Source of the DNA: Diphasiastrum complanatum | Lineage: Eukaryota; Streptophyta; Lycopodiopsida; Lycopodiales; Lycopodiaceae | DNA length: 64,000 nt | Assembly (NCBI GenBank): GCA_029204225.1 | Contig: CM055095.1 | Location: forward strand, 50,410,841-50,474,840 | Reading direction: 5' to 3' | Shown here: positions 37,501 to 52,500 of the stretch, piece after piece | How the letters are laid out: every line of letters begins with the position of its first letter | Numbering within the stretch: position 1 is the stretch's first letter | Translations under genes and position numbers: made by a program | Notes under the pieces: generated by a model | The model's input: only the letters and a program-made list of their open reading frames with translations | The model's database searches: none | Told to the model about the DNA's origin: nothing

Positions 37501-40500
37501 ACTGGGCTAGGTGGGGCACTCTCTATAAGAAGAGGGTGTGATGGTTGATGGGTGGATTAGACGATTCTAGCCGTACTATGTTTTTCAGAGCACCTAACAG
37601 GATGCGAGATAATTTATCATAGAAGAGGCACCATAATTTTGCCATTGCATGAAAAAAGTATGCATTAGCCCAAAAGCTAGTTGTAATGGGTAGTAATAGG
37701 GGAAATGTATGAATGTCCAAAGTGATGCATCTCCACGAATGCATGAAGTAGTTGCTTTAAAGGACACAAGATATAGCCCAAAAAAATCAAACTTGTACCA
37801 TGGAATTTGAATGCCATAGTGGAAGCAGCAAACCCACATTCGTACAGAACATGAACATGAAAGAAGAAAAGGATCCACACGAGTTAAAAGGTGGCAAAGT
37901 ATAGATACTAGCGGCCCGCAGTCCATGTTGTATATGTGCTAGGTATAGGACCAATCGGCCAATAGTCCACAATATACCATAACACTTACGTTATTTCCAG
38001 TAAAAGCATTTTCATTTCTCGTGTGACATTTCTTTCGGTGTTGTTCTTGCTGCTCTCTTTGATGCCTTTGTGAAGAATGCTACTACATGGTCTTCTTGGT
38101 TCAGATGACTAGCTTGGGAGCTTTGTGAGGATACATGCTTTTATTTTGGGTGCTGCATCTTGTATTTCATGTTTTTAGATCAAAGAGGTTTCTACATGAA
38201 CTTGTTGTCTGATGGCTTGTTTGCTTTTCAGGAGCAGTGAGATGTGATCCATTGGCTAGCGAGAGTGTTGGATTGGTGGGAGAGGTGTTTGTGCAACTGG
38301 CTGATCTGTGAATACTTGGTCGTGTGGCATGGTAGGCTTCTTAACATGCTACCTGGGAGATTTCATATAGTTTGTATGCACAATACTTGAGTTTGTCATC
38401 GTGGATGATTTCTCTTGAGGAAGAAAGGATGCTCTTACTGCCTATCCCGTTTGTAAGTGTTTATGACTTCTATAAATGTACTTGTATATTTGTAATAATC
38501 AAAGAGATCGGCACCAATTTATAGTGACCTTTGTAATTACATTTTAAATAGTTGATACTGGACTTTTAGAGGTATGCTTAGCTTTGGCATGGGGTATTGG
38601 GTCTTAGATTAGGATTGATTATATTGACTTGCTAAAAAGGAGAGTCAACCGGTTAGCAAGACACGTGTCATATGCTCACTACGTGGCCTAGTTGATTGCA
38701 TAGTCCTAACACTTTCTATCTAAAGACAAGTTGTATTGATGCATTGGCAATTGCTAGCACTTTTGCTTTTGAAAGCAACACTTGCTATTGTAGAGTATGG
38801 ATGATAACTTTCAAAGCAAACGTTTATCACAAGAAATGGTAGACTTGGAAAGAAATTCTGCCTTTTAAACTCAACCAATGACACTAAGGCTGTAGGCAAG
38901 ACGTCTTGAAATGAACCACGTCCCTGGTTTGCTTGGGTTAGCCATATTGAACCACAAGTTCGTATACCCCGAATTTGGTTATGTCTCACATAGATATGAT
39001 ATCAGTAACGATTTCTAGGGGCAGTACCCGCTAGCCGAATATTTGTTATTAACATTCTATTGGGCCTCCAACTAGAGTGACTGAGTAGGCCTATGAACTG
39101 GCAGTTGACTTAATTGGACTAGTTGAAGTGTCTCAGTGCCTTGGATGATGTGGCTAGTAGAGGGCATGCATGAGAGAGTGTAATCATCTCTCACACCTTC
39201 TAGCACACAAACTACTTCATGACATTCATTGACGACTACTCTAGGAGAACATGGATCTACTTCTTGAAGAAGAAATCTGATGCATTTCCTCACTTCAAGG
39301 AATTCAAAGCTTTGGTGGAGAACCAGCTGGATGCACGCATTAAGGTGCTAAGATCAGATAGAGGGGGTGAATACAAAGGGGGAGACTTTGAAGCATTTTT
39401 TAAGGAGCATGGAATCAAAAGGCAATTTACTCAAACACATATGCCGCATAGCAATGAGGTGATGAAGCAAATGGGCTTGCCAAATTACTTTTGGTCAAAG
39501 GCGTGTAATGCAACAACATTCTTGCAAAATAGGAGCCCCACTATCGTGGTTCCTAATGTAACTCCTGAAGAGACGCTTACGAGTGCAAAGCACATGTGCA
39601 CATGCCGAAGGAAAATCCACATCTTGATGACCATACGAAGCAAGCTTGATGCGAAATCCACAACTTTGTTGGATATGATGAGAGGACGAAGGCTTACAGG
39701 TGCTTTGAACCAAAGAAGCGGAAAATCCACATTAGCAAAGATGTGATTTTGATGAAATGCATAGATTTGACAAAGATGACGATATCAAAGATGATGGTGG
39801 CATTAAGAGGCTTCCTACAATCGTAGAAGAGGATGAGGATGGTACTCCTCAGGAAATCGAGCATGAGGATCAAGTCCATGAAGTCCTAACATGATCAAAC
39901 TACACCCATTTATGAGCCAAGGGGAAGATATTTGCCGATTGGTGCTACGAAGGAGAAACCTGTGGGAAGCAAGAGGTTATACTTGGACACTCCTTGGGAT
40001 ACCTACTCGCCAAGAAGTGTATCACCTGAGTTGAAGGTACCTAAATGGTATGAAAACATGAAAGATGTGAGGATGAATCTACCAGGATCGAGCTCACAAG
40101 GTGATGTGACAAGATCAACAAGAGAGAAGAGAGCTCCCGATCGTTACCATGTGAATTACGCCCTCATGAGTGACATCATGAAGTGTCAAGAGCCGGTAAC
40201 ATGAGGCAAAGGACCTTAAGGAGTGACAAAGGGCTATGGAAGAGGAAATGGATTCAATCCACAAGCATGGTACGTGGGACCTTATTGATCTTCCAGTTGG
40301 TAAGAAACCCCTTAGTTATAAATGGGTGTATAGAACCAAATTTCATGTTGATGGATCAATTGCGAAGCACAAGGTGTGCTTGGTGGTCAAGGGCTACGAG
40401 CAAAGCAAAGGCATTGATTTTGATGAGACCTTTGCTCTAGTAGTTAAGTGGACTACTTTACGCTTGATGATTGCATCAACTTCATTTTTTAGTTGGAAAA

Positions 40501-43500
40501 TCCATCAAGTGGACGTGAAGTCAGCTTTCTTGAATGACAACCTTGAAGAAGAAGTCTATATGTTCCAGCCACGAGGGTTTGTTGTGAAGGCCAAGAGGAC
40601 AAAGTGTGCAAGCTGCGGAAAGCTTTACATGGTCTGAAACAAGCGCCACGAGCGTGGTATGGTCATATAGATAGCTATTTTCTAGCGAATGGTTTTGTGA
40701 GAACAAACTTTGATCCTAATCTCTATGTGCTTACTAGTGGTGATAGTGTTGCATTAGTTGTGCTATATGTTGATGATATCATTATCACAGGAAATGATGA
40801 GAACTTGATAAAGTCTATCAAGTCTAGTTTATGTAAGCATTTCAAGATGACTGATTTGGATTTGATGGACTAGGCATAGAAGTATGGCAAAACGCAGATA
40901 CTATTAACCTTTCACAATCAAAATATGCTCAAGAGGTTTTAGAGTGATTTCATATGTTTGATTGTAAGCCATTGACCTTGCCTAGTGCAGTCAAAAGCTG
41001 CATAGGTTGTTGGACATGTTTTGTGCTTTACTTGTGATATTGTTGTGGAATATACTTTACTTTCTGAGTTGGAAATGACTACGCTATCATGGAGGCATGT
41101 TCCATGAATAGTTTGCTTACGGTTGAGTAGAAGACATTAAGTATTGATAGAGAGTTGAAATAGCAATAATTAACGTGAAAATATGACGGTCACTTGCCAT
41201 ATTTGACGACAACTTTCTCTTTCTAGCTTTCTAGACGGTAGGCCAATCTTTTATGAACCCCTAAGTTGCTATTTAGCTAGTTTTCTTTGTACTTGGAGGA
41301 TATAATGGGAATATACAGTTTTCGGTTTTGGGAGCAATCCTATGTTTCTTGTTTTGAAGTACTTGTTAAAGTTCTACGGTGATTGCATCGATCAATATCG
41401 TTATTATCAACTTATAGTGTACTCGTATTTTGTTGAGCACGTTGAGTTGACTCACGTTTTTGTCACAAAATTTGAGCTGGGTGCTTATGCTTCATAATTG
41501 TTGTCGGTTTGCTGTCATTTAATACAGTTCCATGTGATTTCATTTCACATAATACGAAAATAGAGATGTTCGATAAAGAATCACTTAATGGCCCAAAATT
41601 GGACTGCAGTGCTCTTGGAACTCTGAGCAAACTAGATAAGTGAATTGCTCTTTAAAAAACCTTTAATTTGATACCCATATTGGCATCCCAACAAGAACAA
41701 AAACACAAAATAATTTGCATTCCGGGAAACCCTAATTGGATTTCCCGGATCACGTTCTGGAACAGAATGTGCAACATTGGGTTGAATATTGGAGAATGCC
41801 AGTCAGAATGCAGCTTGGCAGCACAATAACCTTTTGAGCATTCTAGATGAGAAGTAAGTCTTAAATGTAAGACTTACTTCTCATCCAGAGTGTTGATAAA
41901 AATAAGATACCTTGGTGATCTGTTTTGAGTGTAGATTATTTAGGGATTGCTTGTGAAAAGGGTTTCAGGTAAACTGTAAACAAAGCAAAAGTACAATTGC
42001 ACAGTTTGCTGTTATGGGCCATATTTTTCAAGATTGACCAACTGTTGGTTCTTGCAATAGCTAACTTCAAAGAGCAGTATTGTTATAGATACCATTTGGA
42101 TGAGGCGATTCCAGCAAGGCAAAAGGTTGAGAGAAGATACCTGAACATCCATGAGTACTAAGTCCAGGACATCTCGATTTTCATTCACAGCATGCAGTGC
42201 TTGAAGTCCGTCACCCACAACCGTGACTGTGTGCCCATGCCTTCTCAGCTGGTGACTTGCAACTTTTTGATTCACTGGATTGTCTTCAGCAAGAAGGATA
42301 TGCAGCTGCACTTCTTTCACAAGAAAGTTGATATGATTGTCATGCCTTTGGTAAGTATTGCCTATGTATTTGTGTAGAAGACACTTCTAACCTGTCTATC
42401 ATGTCATTTGTCACTGTTTGCTCATCATGGAAAATTGAAATGCTTTTCACAAGTGATGTCTTGTTTACCTGATTTGTTTGAATGTCGCTGTGACTTTTGG
42501 AATTTTCCTTTATGTTTACGCAGTACATTGTAGAGGATAAATGGACTCTTTTTGGCTGTGAACTTTCAGGATCATTGTTCTGAATTTTTGCATGCCTGGA
42601 CATTTCTGATTCTTCTTTCAAAATGATCTCATTTGGAAAAGGTAAATGGTCAAAACATCTAGAGGCTTGCATAAATCTGTAGCACACTGATTCATCTTGC
42701 AAACATTTTAAGGAAACTTTTTGTATTTGCTGTGCTGATAAAGAAGGCCGCGTCAAGTTTTGAGTAGCCGATTCGATGCCATTTTCAAGTTTCTTAACCT
42801 GTAACTTTTGCTCGTTTGAATCACCAAAGAAACTTTCAACGCACTGTTTCTCTTGGCCTTGCACTTCCCAGCTTGTCTCTTTAGAACAAATAAGAGAATG
42901 TGAGTATCAGTCAAAATCTACTTGCAACTGAATGAGTAAAGATACGTGGAAAGCTGCCAACCAGATATCATTTTCTGACTGGACAATGAAGTTAAAATCC
43001 CAAGTTGATCTCTTGATTGTCCAAGTGCACCATTCATGAGAGTTATACTGACCCTCTCCATGTTCTGCCCTTAACTATTCTTAACTCATCTAACTTAAGT
43101 ACTATGATTATTTTACCAGTGACCTTTTCCACTGTGATATCATAGAAATTAATCAGGTATCTCAAGAATTGATTTACATCAACAAATAGGTTTGTTTGAT
43201 GCATTATAGAAAAAAGACAAGAATTGGACAAAAAACACATACCTTTTCTGGGAACTTCTTCTATCCTTGACTTGAAGAATTTCGGAGAATTTACTGAAAA
43301 TAATTCCACGTTTAGGGTATCTTGCTTACTGCAGGACTTCTTCAGAGGAATAACCAAGGAAAAAGTGCTTCCCTTGCCAATTTCACTTTCCGCAAAAATT
43401 TTTCCTCCCATGAGCCCAGTAAATCTGCAAGTGCTGGGAGAAAAACAGAAGATTATAAACTTGTTTCGCCTTTCAAAAACTGTCAAGGGCTTGTCTGAAA

Positions 43501-46500
43501 TCATAAGATGTACAATTTCAACGTACCCTTGTGGCTGGTTTCTAAAAAGGGCATGCATGAAGAGTATGGCATCATTATGATGTTTCTATTTACAGCTTGA
43601 TTCTGTGGAATGTCTAGGAAATTAGTGCTAGTAATAGAATTACTGAGCATCTCATCATTATAATCAATTCTATTTCTAAGGAGATTGTTGAAAGCATGCC
43701 CAAAAGTTTCAGAGCATTCATAGGACAATTGGCCCTATTAGTAATTTTAGCTTGTCAGCTATCTTGCAATGTTTGTGCAAGATTCATCTGTTTATTTTCC
43801 TGAAAGAATTGCTCAGCTATGTCGAAGTTTGTTTTTTTTTGGGTTCATAATGTGTACTCTTTTTGAAAAGGATAACCTGCTAAGTTGACATAACAAAGGA
43901 GACCTTATCTTCAACCGCATGGAGTCCAACCATGAAGTCTTAGACCATCAACTTCATGCATAGCCTGGATCAAATGCTACACCATCCTTACTCGTGTCAT
44001 CAACGTCCTAGAGTAGGTGTAGGTCACATGCACAAACATGTCCACGTTAGCTAATAGACATTTGTACAACAACCAATGTATTGAGTTTCTATCACTTCTG
44101 CGGAGGTGAAGGGCAGACTCACTCATGATGAAGGTTAGCATTAAAGAGCATAGGAGCTATCATCAAGGCACACTATCTCTCCACATTTGGTTTAGCACTT
44201 ATTTTAGCACGCATATTCAGTTGTCTAAAAAGCTTCTGAGGGACATTGGGAAGCTAATTATAGTCTATCATTGAGATGGAGAGAGAGGTGGTCATATTCA
44301 TGTCCCGACACCCCTATATTCTTGCCATATATCTCAAGATAGCTACAAAAACTTAAGTTTAGAGACACATTTTGCATATTATTTAACTTCATCATGCTCA
44401 AGCAACTTCAAGAGGAGAAGAATGCATTGCAGCAACTTGTGGTCAATGATGAGTGGATGTGTTGGCCATAGTCTCGTTCAAGTCCATGTATATGAAAACT
44501 GTAAAGCTTCTGAAATATTCTCGTTCATGATTCACATTCATTGTGTAGGCAAAGAATCTTATAGAAGTGTGTTCGATGACGATTTTTGGGGTACATCATG
44601 TGCTATCCATTGTCTCCCCATCATATGGATGATGCAACCTGTAGATGGTGATAAGCCTTGCATTGGCAAGGTATATGATGTTAGATTTGAGGAGTTACGG
44701 GGGCTATGCTAGTCATAATGGGACAGCTACAACTCACCTCTCCATGTAGTAGTATTTGTCTTAGTCCTTGAGCTTTATAATAAGGGCCAGGAGAGTGATG
44801 GAGAGGTGACAAGAGGGTGGGAGAGGACTCTATCAAAGTTACTGCCCAATCTTACACAAAGGAGGGTCATAAAGGATCAAGTTGGTACGTTGATGTCTAG
44901 ACTGATATGTTATGGCCATTGGCAAACACAAGGGTACATGTGACTCATTAGTCCCTAAGGGCTCCTGGTGGGGTGACTCTCAGCCCCGTAGTTCGGGATA
45001 ATAACCCTTAGGTAATAGGATCAGCGATTGTCATCATTTTGTTCCAGCACCTTTTTCTCCCTCAGTGCCATCAGGAACAGCAGAGATCAAGCATTTGGGT
45101 CTGGTTTTTCTCACGTGTGAACTTCAGTGTTGGGCGCTCAGTTTTGCAGCAGTATCTGTGCAAGAAAGTGTATCCATCATTAAAAAAAAAAAAAATCAGT
45201 CTTCATATAGTGTGCTCAAGATGTCCCAGACTTCTGTCGATGTCTGAGCCTCGGATACATGGCCGATCTAGGTACATGTCATCTTATGGTTTATGCTTTA
45301 CAAGTTTTTATGCTTGCTAGGCAGTGATAGGCAGCGATGGAACACTAATAAATGTTATGATGTTTTTTGGGAGTTGATAGTTAGGAATCCAAACGTGATC
45401 AGAATTGGATAAGAATTTGTGGACAGGTTCTGGAACTACTCGCTGGAGGGTGCAGCAGATTTCATTCTGAAATCTATCATTATTTTCAAGTTATACATGT
45501 TCCAAGTCAGAATTCCTGACTTCTGGCCAGAATTGACCTTTTGGAGTTGAAGAGGATGCAAATCCAAACTGCTGCAGATTTTCCAGAAATTCAACTTGGG
45601 CAACCTAGTATACAGCAGGGCGCTCTAGGAGAAACAGATTTCTCGTCGATTGCTGACCAGAATCATCGTTGGTGATTGGTTGAAGTTTGAAGCCTACCAA
45701 TTTGATTTCCAACAAAGAGAAGCTTTCTCTCTCACTTCTTTTTTATTGCATGTCAAGTTTGTTTGTTAGTGCATGTTGCTAGGAATGAGATATCATTAAA
45801 TCTTTTTGAGTTTAGGCAGTGGGTAGTAGAAACTTATGATAATCTTAAGAAATTAGAAGAGTCTGTTGAGGAACAAGCCAAAACTGAACAAGAAACTAAT
45901 GAGAGGCTTTCCAGACTTGAAAGACTAGTACGTGATAGTGTTCAAAGTCTTAGTGCTTTGAAACAAGTGTTTTAGCGCAGTATCGAGTGAATCCTGCTAT
46001 CCACAGTAGTAGTCCTCCTGTCCCACCATCACCCCATAAAGTAGTACCTAAGAATTTGCCCCTTCCCACCTTTGGTGAAGAAGAAAAAGACCGTAACCGA
46101 GATTCGGTTGTTGCCTTTCTTGCTAAGCATGATGATGCTTTTCGATTAAAAGGGACTCCCGATGAGGATCAGCCTTTAGAGGCTAGAATCTCCCTGACGG
46201 GAAAAGCCTTTAGGTGGTGGATAAGTCTGCGGGAAAGTGGTTCGGAACCAAAGACTTGGGATAGTTTTCAGGATGTATTCCTTGAGAATGAAACCGATAG
46301 AAAGTGGGAAGATTGGGAAACTTGTTGCATGGGAAACCATCCTCTTACCCAACACATCGCCAGTTATCGGGATGCTACCATGAAATTGTCTGACTTAGAT
46401 GATTATAATCAGGTAAGGGGATTCATTCGTGGTTTGCAAGACGAATACCAAAAGTATCTTCGGCCTTTGAAGCCTAAAACATTAGAAACTGCTATCACCC

Positions 46501-49500
46501 TAACTCAGACTTATGATGACATAGTTCGCCCAAAAGGTAAAAGAGTTGTAGAAAACACCCGAACTGAGTCCTCCAAGCATGGGGGGAAGCGGAAAATTCC
46601 GACATCTAATTCTTCGAATAAAAAGAGGTATAGATTGTCAAGAAGTGACATAGAAAAAGCCAAGAGGGAGCACTTGTGCTTCATTTGTATGGGAAAAGGT
46701 CATAATAAGAGTCAGTGTCCTAAGTTGCAAAACAAAGGGAATACTGACGAGACTCTCGGTAAGAACCAAACTAGTTCTTTTAAGAAGCCGGAGAAGCAAG
46801 TACATACTACCATTGGGAAAATCTCCCAAGGTAAAGTCTGTCCACGTGTCTCATGTGAATGAGTCACATACCTGTTCAGTCACTGCCAATATTTGGCAAC
46901 TTGCAATTGGATCCCATACTATTTTCCGACTGTTAGGAAGTATTATTGGCCAGAAGGTTGGACGATTGGGCAACCCACAACTTTCTAAACCATTCTTTGG
47001 TGAAGAAGTTGAAGTTAGATAAAAAACAAAGTGATCATCAGTACGTGGTTACACTTGCTGATGGTCAGCGTAAAGATGTTTATGATACTTTCATTCCACA
47101 AGTTCTCATACAAATCCAAGACTACCAAGATACTTTAGACTTTCAAGTAATGAGCTTGGCCTTGGCAGATGTTATACTTGGTCGTGAGTGGTTGTTTATG
47201 TTAGAAACTACTGGCTGGCTCTACCAGAATCCGCAAAAGTACATCCGGTCTTTCATGTCAGTTGATTGAAGCGGGTGATGCGAGAAGGAGACAATATTGT
47301 CTCAGAACAAACCATAATAGACTTTGAGGAGCCTAATTCCTTGCCACATGAACCAGAGGAAATTCTAAATATCCGAAACCGCAAGACACGTCATGCGGTC
47401 TTTCGAGAAGTTTTAGCCAAGTGGAAGGATGGGTCCCAAGAAGAGTCAACTTGGGAATCTGTAAGCAAGCTTCGCAAGAGGTATCCTGATTTCATCCTTG
47501 AAGATTTCGCTTTCGAGGACGAAAGCTCCTTTTAGGGGGAGGAGTTGTTATGGCCATTGGCAAACTCAAGGGTACATGTGACTCGTTAGTCCCTAAGGGG
47601 TCCCGGCGGGGTGACACTCAGCCCCGTAGTTCGGGATAATAACCCTTAGGTACTAGGATCTAGAGGGGTTGGTCTATATCCATAGGGAGTGCCACTAAGT
47701 GGAGGGCACCCTTAGTAACTAAGGGTGGATCCCTAAAGTTAGGTAGGACCTATGTGCCCACATGCGCAGTAGGCATGTGAGAGGCATCCACATGCACAGT
47801 AGTAACTGTGCATGTGAGAGGTGTGCATGATCTCCTGGAGGTCAAGCGTTGGTCCTCCAATCTATATGGTGGCCTATGGGTGTAGAGCCAGTGGTCTTTG
47901 TCCATTGATCCTAATAGATAGGTTAGCGTTGGGATTGGTCTTATGGCGGGAGCATTATGGAGTTGACACCCCAAAGTTGCAAAGGCTATCATTCTCATCT
48001 CAAGCCAGAAAGCTAGCTCTTGCCCTTGTGAGTTCTTACGTACTCATTCGGTCATATAGCTTCCAAGACGGGGAACCGTCTTGGCACTGCAAACAGAATG
48101 ATCTATTCTTCGTAAACGCAAAGTTGCAACTTCTTAATAACATTGGAAAGGAGTTCATCGAGGAGCAATTCATTGGATTTCGTCATCCGAATTTAGATGA
48201 TTTCCATTCAGCTAATAGTGAGAGGTAGACATTTCAAATCATAAGAATGCTGCAACGCTAGAATCTACCACTCATGCATAGACCTTAAGCTTAGATTTTT
48301 TCTTTGTTGTTATATCATAGATCTTAGACTTTAGCTTTTGCAAATGCTTGGGACATACCCATACTTGTTTTCTAGAATTTATTGTAATCTTGACACTTGT
48401 AGAAGCTAATGGAAAAAGTTATAAATTTTCAAAATGTTTTTTGAACATTTTGTTGATATGTTTTTCATATGCCATAACTTTTAGCTTTCGTTCCCAAGTT
48501 TCTATGTCTATTATCTATAATTAGACTCTTGAGTTCTTGAACTTGGAAGTTTGTTTTGAAAAATTAAAAATTTGAACTATAATTAAAAAATCTAAACTAA
48601 GAAATCAATGATGTGGCATTCCCACATTCCCAAGTTGTTCAAAGAGTTTCTATTCCCAGAGTTGATGTTCTTATTGCTTAGGAACTATGAAGTAACAACA
48701 CCTTTACTTCATCAGTTGACAAAATACATACATAAAAGAAGTTAGCTTCTAGTTTCTCCTCTTATCCATTTGTGCATAAGGAAGAGGCTTCACATTGTTT
48801 TCTCACCTTTCTATTTTCAATGCTCTCCTAGTTGAAAACTAGTCAACAACTCTTTCCATTTGGTAGTACCCTAGCACAGGCGCATAATGCATGAGTTACT
48901 AAAATTATCTTGCCAAGAGCCTTAGGGGAGTTCTAGGAGCGTAAACATAATCTTAGGAAAGGAGTGGTTTTACTCCAAAAATGAGTCCTTAAAAAAAGAC
49001 TATGTAACTCATAGTGTAACCTTTTTGAATAATCGCTCATTTGTTGAATTTTAAGGGGATGTGAATAGGCCTTCTCTTCCTGTTGTATCTGCTTTAGAAG
49101 TTGTTGAATATTTGAAAGACTCTGAAAATAAAGTTTATCTTTGCTTTTTTAAAGATGAAATTTATGATGATGATTATGGTGTTCAAACTCTAAATATTGA
49201 TTTATCGCACATGCCTTTGAATGTGCCTTTAAATAACCCCTTAAGTGGTAACTCACCTGAAGGTAGGGTATTTAACAGACTTAGGCAAGAATTTGGCAAT
49301 ATATTTCTTTAAAAAACTACTAGATGGCCTACCTCCCCAAAGGAGCGTCGACCACCAGAGTTACTTCCTAATAGCCAACCTGTATCTCTTTATCCATACA
49401 TGGTTAGTGTTAAGGAAGAGGATGAAATTTCTAAGCAGTTATAGGAACTTCTTAGGATGGGTCACATTCGGCCTAGTAAGTCCCTTGGGGAGCACCAATC

Positions 49501-52500
49501 TTTTTGGTTAGTAAAAAGGATGGAGGCACATGTTTGTGTGGTGATTTTAAAAAGTTATAATAACTTAACCATCAAGAACAAATATCCCTTACCTAGGATG
49601 GATGATCTAATGGATCGTCTAAATGGAGCTGAGTATTTCTCTAAGATTGACCTTAGATAAGGATATCATCAGATAAGGATTAGGAACGAGGATGTTCCTA
49701 AGACTGGTTTTCGAACCAGGTACGGTCATTATGAGTTTTTAGTTTTATCCTTTGGGCTCAAAAATGCACCTGCCACTTTCTAGCAGATGATGAACAGTAT
49801 TCTTCGTCCATATCTGGAAAAGTTTGTGGTGGTGTATTTGGATGACATATTAATTTATAGTCGGACCCTTGAGGAACATGGAGAGCACCTTTGTATTGTC
49901 TTGGGTCTCCTAAGGCAAGAAAAGATCTATGCTAAGGAGTTGAAATTGTCGCGAATCTAGTTGCATTCGCGTTCGTTTGGTTTTTTTTTTGCGGAAATCT
50001 TCAGGATCCTAAGCAAGCGACTACACATCACAGAACATAAAAGATTCGAGCAATCAAGACGACGAGAATAATGAGATGGAGAAGAGAGCAATTGTATTAT
50101 CTGTTTTTGAGATTCGAGTGAGTTGGTTAGTGTCTCGCTCGTTGGCGGCCTGACACTCAGCTCAATCGTTATGTTCTGCTCATTGGCAAACTTTCATGCA
50201 CAGCTATTCTCTCTATTTTTCGTCTCTCTATCTTCTGTTTCGTGTTGATCAAAAAAGTGTATTTATCTCCACTGTGCTGGAGATTACAAGGTAGCTAATC
50301 AGAGAATTACAAGACAAGTCAACGCTAATCAACTAGTTAGTTATTCTCTGTTATCACTAACTCTTTCAGCTGAGCGTGAAGTACAATACAACACGCTCAT
50401 CGAGCTGCCAGTTGGCAGCGCGAATTGTTTTCCTTCGTCTTCGTTTCGTTTCGTTTCGTTTCGTGTCTTTTGTTTCGTGGCTTCCGATCTTCGAGGTATG
50501 TTCGACCTTCGGGGTATGTTCGCCCTTCGACCTTCGCTTCGTTTCGCTTCGTCACCTTCGCGACAAAGTTGAAGGAGTTCACAATTTCTGACACTCCCTC
50601 TTGAACCTTGCAACTTTGTATATTCAATCCAATTGACTTTCTTTGCCTTGCGAAGAGTGGTTTGTCGAGCGGCTTCGTGAGCAAATATGCAACCATGTCT
50701 TCAGACCTTATGTACTGGACCTTGAGCTCTCCTTTAATGGTACTTCAGAGGTATATGTTTTGTCTTTGAATGGAAAACAGGATCCTGGGACAGATATATG
50801 GCACTTTGAGAATCCATCATCATCGTGCATGATTCTCCTTGTGGTATGCCAATTGCCTCCAACATCATCCGCAACCATACCACCTCGTTCGCCATCTTTG
50901 AAGCTGCGACATATTCAGCTTCGCATGAGGATTGAGCCACCAAGGTTTGCTTCTTGCATGTCCAGCTGATTGCTGCTCCGCACGCTATTGAACATCCTCC
51001 TGTCACGAACTTGTTGTCGTCTTTGCAGCTTGCCCAACTTGCATCACTGTAGTGTTGCAGCTCGAATCCTTTGCCTTCGTTGTCTGCTTTGTAGGTTAAT
51101 CCAATGTTTTGGGTTCCTTTCAGATATTGCAGGATTCGTTTCGCCATTTGCCAATGTGCCATGCCAGGATTCGAAGAGAATTGGCTTAAAGCATAGATAG
51201 AGAAATCCAAATCGGGTCTGGTACAGATTGTGAGGTACGTCAAACTACTGATCCGGTTTTCGTAGGGTATACCTTCCATCCTTTGCCTCTCCTCATCTGT
51301 ATCGAGCAATCCTGCTTCGTTAATCTGGCTCCAGCTATCATTGGTGTGGCCTTTTCTTTGCAGTCCATCATTCGATACTACTTCAACACTTTTCGGGCGT
51401 ACTCTAACTGACTCAGATGCATTTCTCTTCTTATTCGATCTCTTCTGATTTCCAGCCCAAGGCATTTTGTTGCTTCTCTCAGATTTGTGATTTCATAACT
51501 TTCAGAAATTTGACTCTTCGTTTCCTTGATTAATATCAAGAAATTTCCTATCATAAGGGAGTCATCTACAAATATAGTCAGAATCACAAAATCTCTTCCT
51601 ACTTTCTTTATATAGGCATTGCATTCTAGTTGTGTAGGAGTGAAGTCTAGAGACTTCATAAGACTGTCGAGCTTCTTGTACCAAGCTCGTGATGCCTGCT
51701 TTAGACCGTAAATGCATCGTTGTAACCGACAGACATATTGTCAATTGTTGGGGTCTTCGAAGCCTTCAGGCTGCTTCATGAAGATTTCTTCCTCTAGATC
51801 TCCGTGGAGAAAGGCTATCTTTACATCAATCTGGTGAATTTCCAGATTGTATTGTGTAGCGTATGCAAGGAGCAGTCGAATGCTTGTCATTTTCAGCATT
51901 GGTGAATACGTGTCGAAATAATCGACGCCGTACGTGCATAGCCCTTTGCGACAAGCCTTGCTTTGTAGCGTCCGACAGTGCCAAATGACTTGATTTTCTT
52001 TTTGTATACCCATTTGCAGTCGACGATCTTTCTATTTTCGGGCAGTGGCTCTAGTGTCCATGCCTCGTTTTGCCTCATTGATTTGATTTCCTCTGACATT
52101 GCCTTCTTCCGGAATTCTCCCTCTGGACTCTGGACAGCCTCTAGATATGTAGTTGGCTCTTCAGTGAAACTGCAGTACTCGAACTCTGTTTCTTCGATTG
52201 TCAGTGTATCAATCTGGAGGTCTTCTTTGTCTTGTCGACCTTCTGGGTTCGATTCGTCGCTGCTCGAATGTTTCTTCTTCGTCAGGTTGATCTTCGGCTT
52301 CCTGCTGCTCTGGAGTCTGGGGCTCAATATTCTGATTTGATGTTTGTCCTCGATCTCCCTCTTGAATTGGCAGCAGTGTGAATATCTCATGGCCTTTTTC
52401 GTCCTTCAATCCAGGGAATGTGGACTCGTCGAACTTCACATCTCTACTCGACACAATTTTCTTCGTGGTTGGGTTGTAGAGTCTGTACACTTGTGATCCA

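Noticed and set aside
40183-40440. Second frame over the reverse transcriptase at 40.2 kb
   Set aside because: Out of frame with YKWVYRT and HQVDVKSAF, so a shadow.
42192-42377. Plus-strand frame of 61 codons containing a GTAAGT donor-like word
   Set aside because: Antisense to kinase exons D and E.
47821-48228. 135-codon frame after the gypsy LTR
   Set aside because: Lies in probable LTR sequence, with no recognisable domain.
51978-52340. Plus-strand frame of 120 codons
   Set aside because: Shadow of the minus-strand copia integrase-RT linker.
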